Assembly: GCF_900142675.1 (NCBI RefSeq)
Contig: NZ_FRBS01000004.1
Span: forward strand, 412,380 to 476,379
DNA length: 64,000 nucleotides
Direction of reading: 5' to 3'
Source: Shouchella rhizosphaerae
GTDB lineage: Bacteria > Bacillota > Bacilli > Bacillales > Bacillaceae_D
Part shown: positions 42,284-51,338 of the stretch, in pieces
How the letters are laid out: each line of letters begins with the position of its first letter
How positions within the stretch are numbered: position 1 is the first letter of the stretch
Notes under the pieces: model-generated
Seen by the model: the letters and a program-made list of their open reading frames with translations, nothing else
Databases searched by the model: none
Told to the model about the DNA's origin: nothing
Made by a program: the position numbers and the translations under genes

Positions 42284-45233
42284 TGCTCTGCGCTCTCCTT
42301 TCCTTTACTACATCGCCAGGAAATACATAATCCTTTCGGGCCCACTTTTCTTGAACGCGCACGCCTATTTGTGGCTGAGGATTGCCATAGCGGTGGTTTG
42401 TCTTTGGAAGTGGGTTTTTGCCTTGTGACTCTAACACTTCCAATTTAGCTGCTACTTCTTTATAGGCAGGCGTGTCGGTATCTTTGTCTGAATGAGAGCT
42501 TGTCAAATAATTGATTGCTCCCTCTCCGCTCGTATTCATCGGCAAATAAACTTCTTTTCCGGCGACTCGTTCCGTGACAACGCATCTTACTTTCACGCTG
42601 CCGTATGGCGATGTAAGCCGTACTTTTGTGCCATCCGTAATGCCCCGGTCTTTCGCAAGTTCCTTCGATACTTCTAAAAATACTTCTGGCGTTTTTCCGC
42701 TGATCGCTTTTGACCTATACGTCAGATTGCCTTCATGGAAATGTTCAAGCAACCTTCCATTGTTAACGTGAATGTCATATTCATCCCCAAATTCAAGCGG
42801 TTTCGTCCATGTAACAGGATATAGGTGGGCTTTCCCTTCTGGCAGCGGGAATTTGTCTTTAAACAGCAAAGGTGTATCTGTGCCATCTTCTGCAACTGGC
42901 CATTGCAAGCTATTGTAGCCTTCAAGGCGATCGTAGCGTACGCCAGCGAACAATGGAGCTAGCGATGCTGCCTCGTCCATAATTTCAGATGGATGTTTAT
43001 AAGACCAAGCGGCACCAAGCCGATTGGCAATGTCTCGGATAATCATCCAGTCAGGGCGAGAATCGCCAAGTGGTTCAAGGACTTGATATAGCCTTTGCAC
43101 ACGCCGCTCCGTATTCGTAAATGTCCCTTCTTTTTCAAGGCTCGGGCTTGCTGGCAAGACGACATCGGCGAATTGGGCCGTTTTCGAAAAGAACACGTCT
43201 TGGACAACAAAAAAATCCAGCTTTTCAAAAGCAGCTTGCACATAGTTGGCATTTGAATCGACTATGCCCATGTCCTCGCCTTTTAGATAGAGGATATTCA
43301 ACTTCCCTTCATGGATGGCGTCAACCATTTCATGGTTATTCAAGCCAGGTTCTGCTGGGATTTTAACACCCCATTTTTGTTCATAGCGCTGGCGCACCTC
43401 ATCATCGCTAACAAATTGGTAGCCAGGAAACCGATCAGGCATGCTGCCGAAATCACTAGCACCTTGGACGTTGTTATGGCCACGCAGCGGGTAAGCTCCT
43501 GCGCCTGGCTTCATGTAGTTGCCTGTAACTAGGAGTAAGTTTGAAATGGCTGTGCTCGTATCGCTTCCGCCACCGTGTTGGGTAACGCCCATTGCCCAGA
43601 GAATGCAGCTAGTATCAGCCTCGTGGATGGCTGTAGCGACCGCAATCATTTCGTCTTTTGACAAATTTGTTGCTTTTTCAGCGTAATCAAGTGTATATAC
43701 GGCTAAGCTGTCAATAAATGTTTGCACATTGTTGACATGCTTTCGCAAAAATGCTTCATCATGCCAACCTTGGTCAATGATGTATTTCGTCACAGCCGAC
43801 AGCCAAACGAGGTCGCTGCCTGGTGCTGGCTTAATAAAGACATCAGCACGCTCAGCAAGCTCATGCTTGCGAATGTCGGCGACAATCACTTTTTGTCCAT
43901 GTAGCTTTTGCGCTCGTTTCACCCTTGTTGCCAAAACTGGATGTGATTCTGTTGTATTGGAACCGATTGAAATAACCAAACCTGCCTTTGCGATGTCTTC
44001 AATTCCCCCTGAATCGCCGCCGTAGCCGACAGTACGCCACAACCCTTTCGTCGCCGGAGACTGGCAGTAGCGAGAACAATTGTCAATGTTATTCGTGCCA
44101 ACTACAGCTCTGGCCAATTTTTGCATCAAATACGATTCTTCGTTCGTACATTTGGACGAAGAAATAAAGGCGAGTGAATCAGGTCCGTTCTGATCGATCG
44201 CTTCCTTAAATTTACGAGCAATAACGTCGAGCGCCTCTTCCCAATTCGTTTCTCGGAATCCGTCCCCTTCACGAATCAATGGTTTTGTCAGTCGCTCTTC
44301 ACTGTTGACAAAATCCCAGCCGAATTTGCCTTTGACACAAGTAGAAATGCCATTTGCCGGCGCTTCAGGCTGTGGTTCGACTTTTAAAATCTGTCTCCCT
44401 TTTGTCCACACATCAAACGAACACCCTACGCCACAGTACGTGCAAACAGTTTTTGTTTTATTGATCCGCTCTTCTCGCATGATCGCTTCTACATCAGAAA
44501 CAGCCATTAATGATTGGTAGCCTGTTTCTACATTCTTTGTAATGTTAATCATCGGCCGCATTGAGTTTTCCTTAATCGCTGTTAAATACCCTGCCTCACC
44601 TTCCATGCCAACTTCCATCATTGCATTGCACGGACATACGGTTGAACAATGTCCACAGTTGACACAAGATGATTCGTCAATAGGTGAGTGCTTGTCCCAA
44701 ATAACACGTGGCCGTTCCAAACTCCAATCAATCGATAGCGTTTCCGTTACTTGCACGTCTTGGCATGCTTCCACACAACGCCCGCATAAGATGCACTGAT
44801 CAGGATCATAGCGATAAAACGCGTTACGCTGTACTTCTGCCTTTTTTGAAGAATGTTCCGTTTCCTGGTGGGTCATTTTCATTTCTTTGACCGCATTATG
44901 TATCTCGCAGTTGCCGTTATTGTAATCGCATACCGTACAATACAGTTCGTGATTGCCAAGAATGCGGTCCATTGCGATCAATTGAGCCTCATGCACGCCA
45001 GCGCTTTTTGTATGAATCGTGTCGCCAGGCTTGATGTCTGTCGAGCATGAGCGGACGAATTCGCCGTTTACTTCTACAATACAAGTGTCGCATGTTTCGA
45101 TCGCCCCTAAACTTGGATGATAGCACAGGCTAGGCACTTCCACCTTTTTCTCCGCTAAAAAGGTTAAGAGTGAACGTGGATTTGTAACCGTTTCCTTTTT
45201 CCCATTCAACGTAACTTCGAACTGTCTGGCCAA
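42276..45233 (-). CDS. yrhE: Formate dehydrogenase, NuoG-like molybdopterin subunit (Cys type)
   Basis: A 985-residue enzyme. N-terminal 2Fe-2S domain (CYHP...CDTC, 37-51), NuoG-type FeS region (CTVC, 99-102), two ferredoxin clusters ([11 protein letters not shown], 147-157, and [11 protein letters not shown], 190-200), and the molybdopterin domain with CTYCGVGC (264-271). The active-site position is Cys390 in SRYCQSPA, replacing selenocysteine. Oxidises formate to CO2; electrons probably go to a quinone or NAD. TTG 45233 is the start (AGGGGGAA upstream). Divergent from the FNT channel. Confidence 0.93.
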   Translation of the reverse strand: MARQFEVTLNGKKETVTNPRSLLTFLAEKKVEVPSLCYHPSLGAIETCDTCIVEVNGEFVRSCSTDIKPGDTIHTKSAGVHEAQLIAMDRILGNHELYCTVCDYNNGNCEIHNAVKEMKMTHQETEHSSKKAEVQRNAFYRYDPDQCILCGRCVEACQDVQVTETLSIDWSLERPRVIWDKHSPIDESSCVNCGHCSTVCPCNAMMEVGMEGEAGYLTAIKENSMRPMINITKNVETGYQSLMAVSDVEAIMREERINKTKTVCTYCGVGCSFDVWTKGRQILKVEPQPEAPANGISTCVKGKFGWDFVNSEERLTKPLIREGDGFRETNWEEALDVIARKFKEAIDQNGPDSLAFISSSKCTNEESYLMQKLARAVVGTNNIDNCSRYCQSPATKGLWRTVGYGGDSGGIEDIAKAGLVISIGSNTTESHPVLATRVKRAQKLHGQKVIVADIRKHELAERADVFIKPAPGSDLVWLSAVTKYIIDQGWHDEAFLRKHVNNVQTFIDSLAVYTLDYAEKATNLSKDEMIAVATAIHEADTSCILWAMGVTQHGGGSDTSTAISNLLLVTGNYMKPGAGAYPLRGHNNVQGASDFGSMPDRFPGYQFVSDDEVRQRYEQKWGVKIPAEPGLNNHEMVDAIHEGKLNILYLKGEDMGIVDSNANYVQAAFEKLDFFVVQDVFFSKTAQFADVVLPASPSLEKEGTFTNTERRVQRLYQVLEPLGDSRPDWMIIRDIANRLGAAWSYKHPSEIMDEAASLAPLFAGVRYDRLEGYNSLQWPVAEDGTDTPLLFKDKFPLPEGKAHLYPVTWTKPLEFGDEYDIHVNNGRLLEHFHEGNLTYRSKAISGKTPEVFLEVSKELAKDRGITDGTKVRLTSPYGSVKVRCVVTERVAGKEVYLPMNTSGEGAINYLTSSHSDKDTDTPAYKEVAAKLEVLESQGKNPLPKTNHRYGNPQPQIGVRVQEKWARKDYVFPGDVVKERRAQSNG

Positions 45234-45361
45234 TTTTTATTCCCCCTCTATTTCCTCTTTCCTCCCCTACCCGTAAAATCCTGCAATAAAACCTAGACAT
45301 CTTAACCGTTTTAAAATGAAAACGGCTGGGTATACGGGTAACGATGAAAGGAGGGCCATTT

Positions 45362-46171
45362 ATGTATAACAACACACTGGCCAAGCTAGACTCTCAGGCG
45401 AAACAGAAACACGGGCTGCTCGACTCTTCTCCTCTCCGTTATTTTCTTGCTGCTATGCTTGCCGGTGCTTATGTGGGCGTCGGCTCGATCGTGCTTTTTT
45501 CTGTTGGCGATCCGTTCTATCAAGTTAGCTCACCATTTCTGTCTGTCGTGACTGGCGCTACGTTTGGACTCGCTTTAGCGCTTGTGCTCTGGGCCGGCTC
45601 CGAACTTTTCACAGGCAGCCATTTAATTTTTACGGCCAGCTCATTAAGCGGCACCACTACTTGGAAACAAACAGCCTCAATTTGGAGTTGGAGCTTTGTA
45701 GGCAATTTAGTCGGCGCACTACTGCTCTCGTACCTCGTCTTCCTTACTGGCATTTTTGCTGATGCTGGCGCCCATCATTACATGATGTCTCTTGCGGCCG
45801 ATAAGATGAATGCGCCTCTACAGGAGTTGTTATTTAGGGGCATCCTCTGCAATTGGATCGTGTGCCTTGCGATTTGGACTTCCCTCCGAGCGGAAGGCGA
45901 CATCGCCAAACTTTTTCTCATTTTTGTGCTCATTTTTGCCTTTATCGCATCTGGTTTCGAACATAGTGTGGCCAACATGTCTATTCTTGGTATGGCTCTA
46001 TTCCATGGCGGCAATGATATGGTCACCATTGGCGGATTTTTTTATAATTTGATTCCTGTTACGATCGGCAATGTCATAGGCGGCGCTCTATTTGTCGCCG
46101 GTGCTTATGTAGCCATTAGCCAAAAAAAGAATGAGTCGTCGCCCGAACAAGTTGACAAAAAAAGCGGTTAA
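45362..46171 (+). CDS. yrhG: FocA/NirC (FNT) family formate/nitrite transporter
   Basis: A 269-residue channel with six helices: AGAYVGVGSIVLFSVG, GSELFTGSHLIF (the FTGN-type loop with Ser in place of Asn), GILCNWIVCLAIW, and SGFEHSVANM, the four fingerprints of the FNT family. It probably moves formate. ATG 45362 with AAAGGAGG upstream is preferred over 45344, which is inside the ribosome site. Divergent from the formate dehydrogenase gene, so both probably share a 120-base control region. Confidence 0.88.
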   Translation: MYNNTLAKLDSQAKQKHGLLDSSPLRYFLAAMLAGAYVGVGSIVLFSVGDPFYQVSSPFLSVVTGATFGLALALVLWAGSELFTGSHLIFTASSLSGTTTWKQTASIWSWSFVGNLVGALLLSYLVFLTGIFADAGAHHYMMSLAADKMNAPLQELLFRGILCNWIVCLAIWTSLRAEGDIAKLFLIFVLIFAFIASGFEHSVANMSILGMALFHGGNDMVTIGGFFYNLIPVTIGNVIGGALFVAGAYVAISQKKNESSPEQVDKKSG

Positions 46172-46192
46172 AACCTTACAAGGTTTTAACCG
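46155..46192 (-). terminator. Terminator of the moeA-mobB-moaE-moaD operon
   Basis: GCGGTTAAAACC, loop, GGTTTTAACCGC followed on the minus strand by seven T. It includes the stop of the FNT gene. Confidence 0.85.
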
Positions 46193-46425
46193 CCGCTTAC
46201 AGGTGGAATAAAAGCCACGACATCCCCTGCTGTCAGCTCTGTCGATTGGCTCGCAAACTCTTCGTTTACTGCAACCATGGCGCCGTTCAGCGAATTAGGA
46301 GAAAGCCTATGCGTGTCAATGGCCCACTCTGTCAATTCTTTTACTGTCCTTCCAGCAAAATCAACTTCTGTTTCTGCCTGGCCAGCTTGTTCGGCTAGCC
46401 CGGCAAAAAAAAGAACTTTAATCAT
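46186..46425 (-). CDS. moaD: Molybdopterin synthase small subunit
   Basis: A 79-residue ubiquitin-like protein beginning MIKVLFFAGLAEQAG and ending in FIPPVSGG; the C-terminal Gly-Gly carries the thiocarboxylate that donates sulfur to precursor Z. ATG 46425 has AGGGGG upstream; a longer frame from 46470 overlaps moaE. Pairs with the MoaE encoded immediately upstream. Confidence 0.92.
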   Translation of the reverse strand: MIKVLFFAGLAEQAGQAETEVDFAGRTVKELTEWAIDTHRLSPNSLNGAMVAVNEEFASQSTELTAGDVVAFIPPVSGG

Positions 46426-46435
46426 GTTGTCCCCC

Positions 46436-46864
46436 TTATGTATACCGTTTGGTTTCAAGCTGATCGCCAATCCACGAACTGCCGTCTTCCCAAATTTCTT
46501 TTTTCCATATTGGCACCATCGCTTTTATCCGTTCCATTGCGTATGCATTGGCCTCATACGCGGCCTGTCGATGTGGTGAACTGACTGCGATCACGACCGC
46601 TGCTTCAGAAATGTCGAGAACGCCGAGCCTGTGTACAATCGCGACATTTGTACCTGGCCACCTTTCGTTTATTTCAGCGCCAATCCGTTTCAGCATTTTT
46701 TCAGCCATTGATTCATAGGCGATGTATTCTAGACGCACTGTTTTTTTGCCATTGGTAAATTCACGGACAGTGCCGATAAAAGTGGCAATCGCTCCGCAGT
46801 TTCTATCGGTCACTTGGTTGATTACCTGTTGGACATCAATTGGTTTATTGGTTAACTGAAACAC
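46436..46864 (-). CDS. moaE: Molybdopterin synthase large subunit
   Basis: A 142-residue MoaE. Conserved: GAIATFIGTVREFTNGKKTVRLEYIAYESMA, then HRLGVLDISEAAVVIAVSSPHRQAAYEA and IWKKEIWEDGSSWIG; the lysines of WKKE are the catalytic residues. GTG 46864 overlaps the mobB stop (TAGTG). With MoaD it makes molybdopterin. Confidence 0.93.
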   Translation of the reverse strand: MFQLTNKPIDVQQVINQVTDRNCGAIATFIGTVREFTNGKKTVRLEYIAYESMAEKMLKRIGAEINERWPGTNVAIVHRLGVLDISEAAVVIAVSSPHRQAAYEANAYAMERIKAMVPIWKKEIWEDGSSWIGDQLETKRYT

Positions 46865-47385
46865 TAAAAATAAGCCCCGCTTTCTAGAATTTGCTTTTTC
46901 ATGTATGACATATAGCGTTGACGTTCATCAATTCCAAAAACAGGAAAATCCCTCGTTCTCTTGTTATTGCCCCAATCGATGGCGCATTGTACATGTTCCA
47001 ACTCGAGCAGGGACTGGTCGCTGTCATCGCGCAGCAAAACGACTTTCGGGTACGGAGCGTTTTTCCATCCTTCTACTAAAATAACGTCTGGTTGATCGAT
47101 AAGCACTTGAAGCTGCAACAATTGCACAAGCGTCCATTCTTGCTTTTTCGCAACGATTTTTAACACACCATCTCCCTCGACCGAGCTCCCATTGGCTCCG
47201 GCAAGAAGAAATCGGTCACTGTCTGTGCTGCCTGTAGGTGCTCCCCCATGGCCATGGTGCTTCAGGCAGGATACAACCATCCCTTCATTGCGAAGGACCG
47301 CGATTAATTGCTCCATTAATGTCGTTTTGCCTGCATTTTTGTAGCCTACGACTTGGAAGATACGGCAACGCTTTTCCACGGCCAT
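46864..47385 (-). CDS. mobB: Molybdopterin-guanine dinucleotide biosynthesis adapter
   Basis: A 173-residue P-loop GTPase: VVGYKNAGKTTLMEQL (about 12-27), SCLKHHGHGGAPTGSTDSDR and VEGWKNAPYPKVV. MobB assists MobA in attaching GMP to molybdopterin. It overlaps moeA by 40 bases; ATG 47385 has AAGGAAGTG upstream. Confidence 0.92.
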   Translation of the reverse strand: MAVEKRCRIFQVVGYKNAGKTTLMEQLIAVLRNEGMVVSCLKHHGHGGAPTGSTDSDRFLLAGANGSSVEGDGVLKIVAKKQEWTLVQLLQLQVLIDQPDVILVEGWKNAPYPKVVLLRDDSDQSLLELEHVQCAIDWGNNKRTRDFPVFGIDERQRYMSYMKKQILESGAYF

Positions 47386-48632
47386 TCACTTCCTTGTTGT
47401 TCACCTAAAAGCAATATATCCACTTCCATGCCTGATTGATAGCCACGCGTCCCTCCTGGCAACATTATCAACACATCTGCTTCAGCAAGAGAAATGACCG
47501 ACCCTGACTTGTCAAGGCCAGAGGGCGCCACTTTATGAATGCCATCTTCTTCTGAAAGAATGCCGCGCACCAATCTTGTAAATGGGTTCGGTTTTGGAAA
47601 ATCAACCGCTAAAATTGCTTTACTCTTTTTCAAATGAATGTTTTGGGCTTGAAGGCTACGCCGGATAAGGGGGCGGACAAACAATTCGCAGCCAACAAAA
47701 CAAGCCCCAGGATTGCCTGACAAACCGAAAAACGGCTTGCCGCCAACATGGGCCGCAGTTGTGACGCTTCCTGGCCTCATTGCTACTTTATTAAAAATTT
47801 GCTTGGCGCCTAATGTCTCAATTAATTGAGGCACAAGATCATAATCACCGACAGAAGCTCCTCCAGTTGTAATAACAATATCGACTTCTTCAAGCATGTT
47901 GCGCACTGCCTGCTCACACAGCTTAAGATCATCTGGTAGCTGTCCATACATGACGGGCTGCCCACCTGCTTGCCTTACTTGGGCTGCAATCATATACGCG
48001 TTGCTGTTGCGGATTTTCCCAGGCGTTAGCGGTGCGCCGACTTCCAGCAGTTCGCTCCCCGTCGACAAAATGCCAACGGTTGGCTGAACGGCCACAGGCA
48101 CGTAATTGTATCCGAACGTCGCCAGCAAAGCGGCGACGCCTGGATGGACATAGCTTCCTTTTTTTACAAGGGGTGTCCCCTTTCGTGTGTCTTCTCCTTG
48201 AAAAGAAATATTCGTGTTTGCTGCAAAAGGGCGGACAACGGTGATATAGCCATCGCTCTCTTCTTTTACGACTTCAAGCATGGCTACGGCATCACAGCCG
48301 TTCGGAATCTTTGCCCCAGTCATAATGCGCACCGTTTCCCCTGCTTTCACGTCTCCTGCAAAGACAGTTCCCGCACCGATCTCACCAACTGTTTTTAAAC
48401 GCACTGGGTTTGTTCGGCTTGCTTGTGCCGTATCAAACGAACGAAGCGCATAGCCATCGTAAGGCGAACGGTCAAAAGGAGGGACGTCGTGGTCTGCAAC
48501 AAGATCAGCAGCCAAAAAACGCTGCGTCGCATCTAAAAGAGGGACTGACTCTGTACGAACAGGGACATCCATTTCTTGCAATACACGCCTTACTGCCTCT
48601 TCAATTGGAAGCGGCAATCTTTTCTCCACCAT
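47346..48632 (-). CDS. moeA: Molybdopterin molybdotransferase
   Basis: A 428-residue MoeA that inserts molybdate into adenylated molybdopterin. Domain signs: VADHDVPPFDRSPYDGYALRS, IMTGAKIPNGCDAVAMLE, ITTGGASVGDYD and the FFGLSGNPGACFVGCELF loop. TAGGAGG precedes the ATG. Follows moaA by 13 bases. Confidence 0.95.
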   Translation of the reverse strand: MVEKRLPLPIEEAVRRVLQEMDVPVRTESVPLLDATQRFLAADLVADHDVPPFDRSPYDGYALRSFDTAQASRTNPVRLKTVGEIGAGTVFAGDVKAGETVRIMTGAKIPNGCDAVAMLEVVKEESDGYITVVRPFAANTNISFQGEDTRKGTPLVKKGSYVHPGVAALLATFGYNYVPVAVQPTVGILSTGSELLEVGAPLTPGKIRNSNAYMIAAQVRQAGGQPVMYGQLPDDLKLCEQAVRNMLEEVDIVITTGGASVGDYDLVPQLIETLGAKQIFNKVAMRPGSVTTAAHVGGKPFFGLSGNPGACFVGCELFVRPLIRRSLQAQNIHLKKSKAILAVDFPKPNPFTRLVRGILSEEDGIHKVAPSGLDKSGSVISLAEADVLIMLPGGTRGYQSGMEVDILLLGEQQGSEWPWKSVAVSSKS

Positions 48633-48645
48633 TTTTTACCTCCTA

Positions 48646-49662
48646 TTAACCTCCAATATAAGACATCTCAATTTTTTTTCTTGTTTTTGCTGTTTCTTCT
48701 GTCCGAAGCTCTGAATAGCGATCAGCCCGTGCTTCCCATAATTGCTTGATTTTTCGCTGCAATGCCTCGTCTGAAAGTCCCTTGCGCAAATCAGCACGCA
48801 AGTCTGTGCCATTTTCCGAAAATAAGCATGTGAATATTTTCCCATCAGCCGATAGGCGCGCACGAGTGCACGATTGGCAAAACGTTTCGGTAACCGAAGA
48901 AATAAAGCCTACTTCCGTCTCTGTGCCGCTATAGCGATAACGGGAGGCTACTTCCCCGTAATACGCTTGATTTACCGGTTCTAATGGCGCAATTTGGGAG
49001 ACGAGCTTGTACAATTCCTTTTTCGATACAACATAGGAAAAATCCCAGCCATTCGTTTGGCCAACATCCATAAATTCAATAAAGCGCAATGTGACACCAA
49101 GCTCCTTTGCATAACGTGCAAGGGGAATGACCTCCTGTTCATTTGCGCCTCGTTTGACTACCATGTTTATTTTCACGCCGAGTCCTGCATCCTTGGCAGC
49201 AGCAATACCGTTAAACACCGCTTGCGGCTTCGTCTTACGTCCGCTCATTTTTTGAAATGTTTCCGTGGACAATGCATCTAGGCTGATATTGACCCGTTGC
49301 AATCCAGCGGCTTTAAGGGCTTTCGCCATCTTTGGCAACATCACGCCATTTGTCGTCAACGCTAGATCTTCTAAGCCCTCTATAGCATGAAGTCGGCCAA
49401 TCAAATGCGCCAATTCTTTTCGAAGCAGCGGCTCTCCCCCTGTAATGCGGATTTTTTTGACGCCTAACTGCACAAACTGCTCTGCTGTGCGTACTATTTC
49501 GTCAACAGAAAGAAGCTCGCTTTCATCCATAAAAGCATGGTCTGGGCCAAACACTTCTGCTGGCATGCAATAAGAGCAACGGAAATTGCAACGATCCATA
49601 ATTGAGATGCGTAAATCTTGCAATGGCCGCTCTAGCTTATCACAAATTCGTTGGTTCGCCAC
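48646..49662 (-). CDS. moaA: GTP 3',8-cyclase
   Basis: A 338-residue radical SAM enzyme, first step of molybdenum-cofactor synthesis from GTP. The SAM cluster motif is CNFRCSYC (residues 25-32), followed by [13 protein letters not shown] second C-terminal cluster uses [20 protein letters not shown]. The usual C-terminal Gly-Gly is present as SYIGG. GTG 49662 has GGAGGCG upstream. First gene of the minus-strand moaA-moeA-mobB-moaE-moaD series; divergent from moaB across 88 bases, where I see no Moco riboswitch. Confidence 0.95.
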   Translation of the reverse strand: MANQRICDKLERPLQDLRISIMDRCNFRCSYCMPAEVFGPDHAFMDESELLSVDEIVRTAEQFVQLGVKKIRITGGEPLLRKELAHLIGRLHAIEGLEDLALTTNGVMLPKMAKALKAAGLQRVNISLDALSTETFQKMSGRKTKPQAVFNGIAAAKDAGLGVKINMVVKRGANEQEVIPLARYAKELGVTLRFIEFMDVGQTNGWDFSYVVSKKELYKLVSQIAPLEPVNQAYYGEVASRYRYSGTETEVGFISSVTETFCQSCTRARLSADGKIFTCLFSENGTDLRADLRKGLSDEALQRKIKQLWEARADRYSELRTEETAKTRKKIEMSYIGG

Positions 49663-49750
49663 TTTACGCCTCCTTCCTTCCTCACTTACAATAAGTATGA
49701 AGAAGCTATTTCCACAATTTTAGTATAGCTGAAGTGGGGGGTAAAAGAAA

Positions 49751-50239
49751 ATGCATCATACGCACGATGTGCCAGTCGTAAAAGTTGCCGTCCTCACACT
49801 ATCAGATAGCCGCAGTGAGGCAGAAGACAAAAGCGGCCAAACCATTCAATCACTATTAGGGGAGCACCATCAAATCGTCCGTTACAAACTGATCGCCGAT
49901 GATGCAGAGAAACTGCACCAGACTGTTACAGAATGGGCGCAAGCCGTTGATATTGATGCGATCATCACAAACGGCGGCACTGGGCTTAGCAAGCGCGATA
50001 TCACGATTCAAACCGTTTACCCGCTTCTTGATAAAGAAATGAAAGGGTTTGGCGAATTGTTCCGCGTTAAAAGTTACGAACAGATCGGCGCAAAGGCACT
50101 CCTTAGCAATGCACTAGCTGGTGTACGTGAGAACACAGCCATCTTTTGCCTGCCTGGCTCAAAGAATGCTGTTGCATTCGCAATGGAAGCCTTTATTGTG
50201 CCGATTTTATCTCATTTAGCTGGAGAATTGCGCAAATGA
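49751..50239 (+). CDS. moaB: MoaB/MogA-type molybdenum cofactor protein
   Basis: A 162-residue protein of the MoaB/MogA family: LTLSDSRSEAEDKSG, IITNGGTGLSKRDIT and IFCLPGSKNAVAFAMEAF. MogA adenylates molybdopterin; Bacillus MoaB is assigned to this step or a related one. The stop overlaps the mobA start (ATGA). Confidence 0.92.
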   Translation: MHHTHDVPVVKVAVLTLSDSRSEAEDKSGQTIQSLLGEHHQIVRYKLIADDAEKLHQTVTEWAQAVDIDAIITNGGTGLSKRDITIQTVYPLLDKEMKGFGELFRVKSYEQIGAKALLSNALAGVRENTAIFCLPGSKNAVAFAMEAFIVPILSHLAGELRK

Positions 50240-50808
50240 ACATTGCCGGCCTTGTCCTTGCTGGCGGGAAATCTTCCAGGTATGGAAGCCAAAAACTATT
50301 TGCCGACCATCAAGGACTTCCCCTTGTCATGCGTAGTTTTATCGCATTAGAACAGGCTGGCATTGACGATGTTTATGCCGTAACCAACAGTGCCTTAGCG
50401 CCTGCTTTTACCAACATCGGGGTGCCAGTCATTTGTGATACGACCCCTTACGAAGGGCCGCTCATTGCCCTTCAACACGCGATGGAAAAAGGAAGTGCTT
50501 TAGGGCATGAGTGGTTCCAAGTCTTGGCCGGTGACTTACCCTATGTCCACTCGGCTATGATCAAACAGCTCGTCAATCAAGCTCGCTCTACTCCGGGCGC
50601 TGATATCGTCTTGCCAATAAGCGGCACGAGAGCACAACCGCTCCATGCTCTTTACCATAGACGCTGCTTGCGTTATTTTCCTGAACTCGGGCAGGAAGAA
50701 AAGCGAATGCGTGCTTTATATCAAATCGCAACGGCTAAACATGTATCTTTTTCAGAAGATGAACCTGCATTTACCAACATTAATTTCCAGTCAGACTGGA
50801 AGGAGTGA
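50236..50808 (+). CDS. mobA: Molybdenum cofactor guanylyltransferase
   Basis: A 190-residue nucleotidyltransferase: MNIAGLVLAGGKSSRYGSQK (GTP-binding LAGGxSxRxGxxK), then AGDLPYVHSAMIKQL. Attaches GMP to molybdopterin to form MGD for enzymes such as formate dehydrogenase. ATG 50236 overlaps the moaB stop. Works with MobB, encoded on the other strand. Confidence 0.93.
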   Translation: MNIAGLVLAGGKSSRYGSQKLFADHQGLPLVMRSFIALEQAGIDDVYAVTNSALAPAFTNIGVPVICDTTPYEGPLIALQHAMEKGSALGHEWFQVLAGDLPYVHSAMIKQLVNQARSTPGADIVLPISGTRAQPLHALYHRRCLRYFPELGQEEKRMRALYQIATAKHVSFSEDEPAFTNINFQSDWKE

Positions 50809-50813
50809 TTCCC

Positions 50814-51314
50814 TTGAGCCAATTCTCACACTACAACGAAGACGGGCTTTCTAAAATGGTTGACATCTCCTCTAAATCAGCAACAAGTCGGACGGCGACA
50901 GCAGAATGCCGTGTCCGGATTTCGCCTCGCCTTTACGAGGCGATCCATGAACAATCATTAAAAAAAGGAAACCCATTGCCAGTTGCCCAAGTAGCAGGAA
51001 TCATGGCCGCCAAGAAGACGGCAGAATGGATTCCAATGTGTCACCCTATCCTCATCCAAGGGACTGACCTTTCTTTTAAGTATGAACCAGTCAAAGACGG
51101 CTACATGCTCGTGATTGGCGCAACGGTTACCGTTGATGGCAACACAGGCGTTGAAATGGAAGCATTAACAGCTGTTACAGCTGCTGCGCTGACTTTTTAC
51201 GATATGTGCAAAGCGGTCGATAAAAGCATGGTGATTGAAGAAACATTGCTCGTCAAAAAAACAGGCGGCAAAAACGGCGACTTTTACCATCCACGCAGAG
51301 AAAAAATGGATTAG
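50814..51314 (+). CDS. moaC: Cyclic pyranopterin monophosphate synthase
   Basis: A 166-residue MoaC, partner of MoaA in making cyclic pyranopterin monophosphate. Typical: MVDISSKSATSRTATAECRV, VAQVAGIMAAKKTAEWIPMCHP, GNTGVEMEALTAVTAAALTFYDMCKAV. TTG 50814 is chosen because AAGGAGTGA lies at the right distance; GTG 50805 is within that site. Its last codons are part of the terminator stem. Confidence 0.93.
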   Translation: MSQFSHYNEDGLSKMVDISSKSATSRTATAECRVRISPRLYEAIHEQSLKKGNPLPVAQVAGIMAAKKTAEWIPMCHPILIQGTDLSFKYEPVKDGYMLVIGATVTVDGNTGVEMEALTAVTAAALTFYDMCKAVDKSMVIEETLLVKKTGGKNGDFYHPRREKMD

Positions 51315-51338
51315 GATTGACCCTAATCCATTTTTTTT
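51301..51338. terminator. Bidirectional terminator built from both coding ends
   Basis: AAAAAATGGATTAGG (51301-51315) and CCTAATCCATTTTTT (51322-51336) form a 15-bp perfect stem with a six-base loop. It encodes the last codons of moaC and, on the other strand, those of the hpaB-like gene. Confidence 0.9.

Noticed and set aside
44040-44080. Selenocysteine insertion in formate dehydrogenase
   Set aside because: The active-site codon encodes Cys (SRYCQSPA), not an in-frame TGA.
49663-49750. Possible Moco riboswitch between moaA and moaB
   Set aside because: The gap is only 88 bases and shows neither the size nor the conserved helices of that motif.
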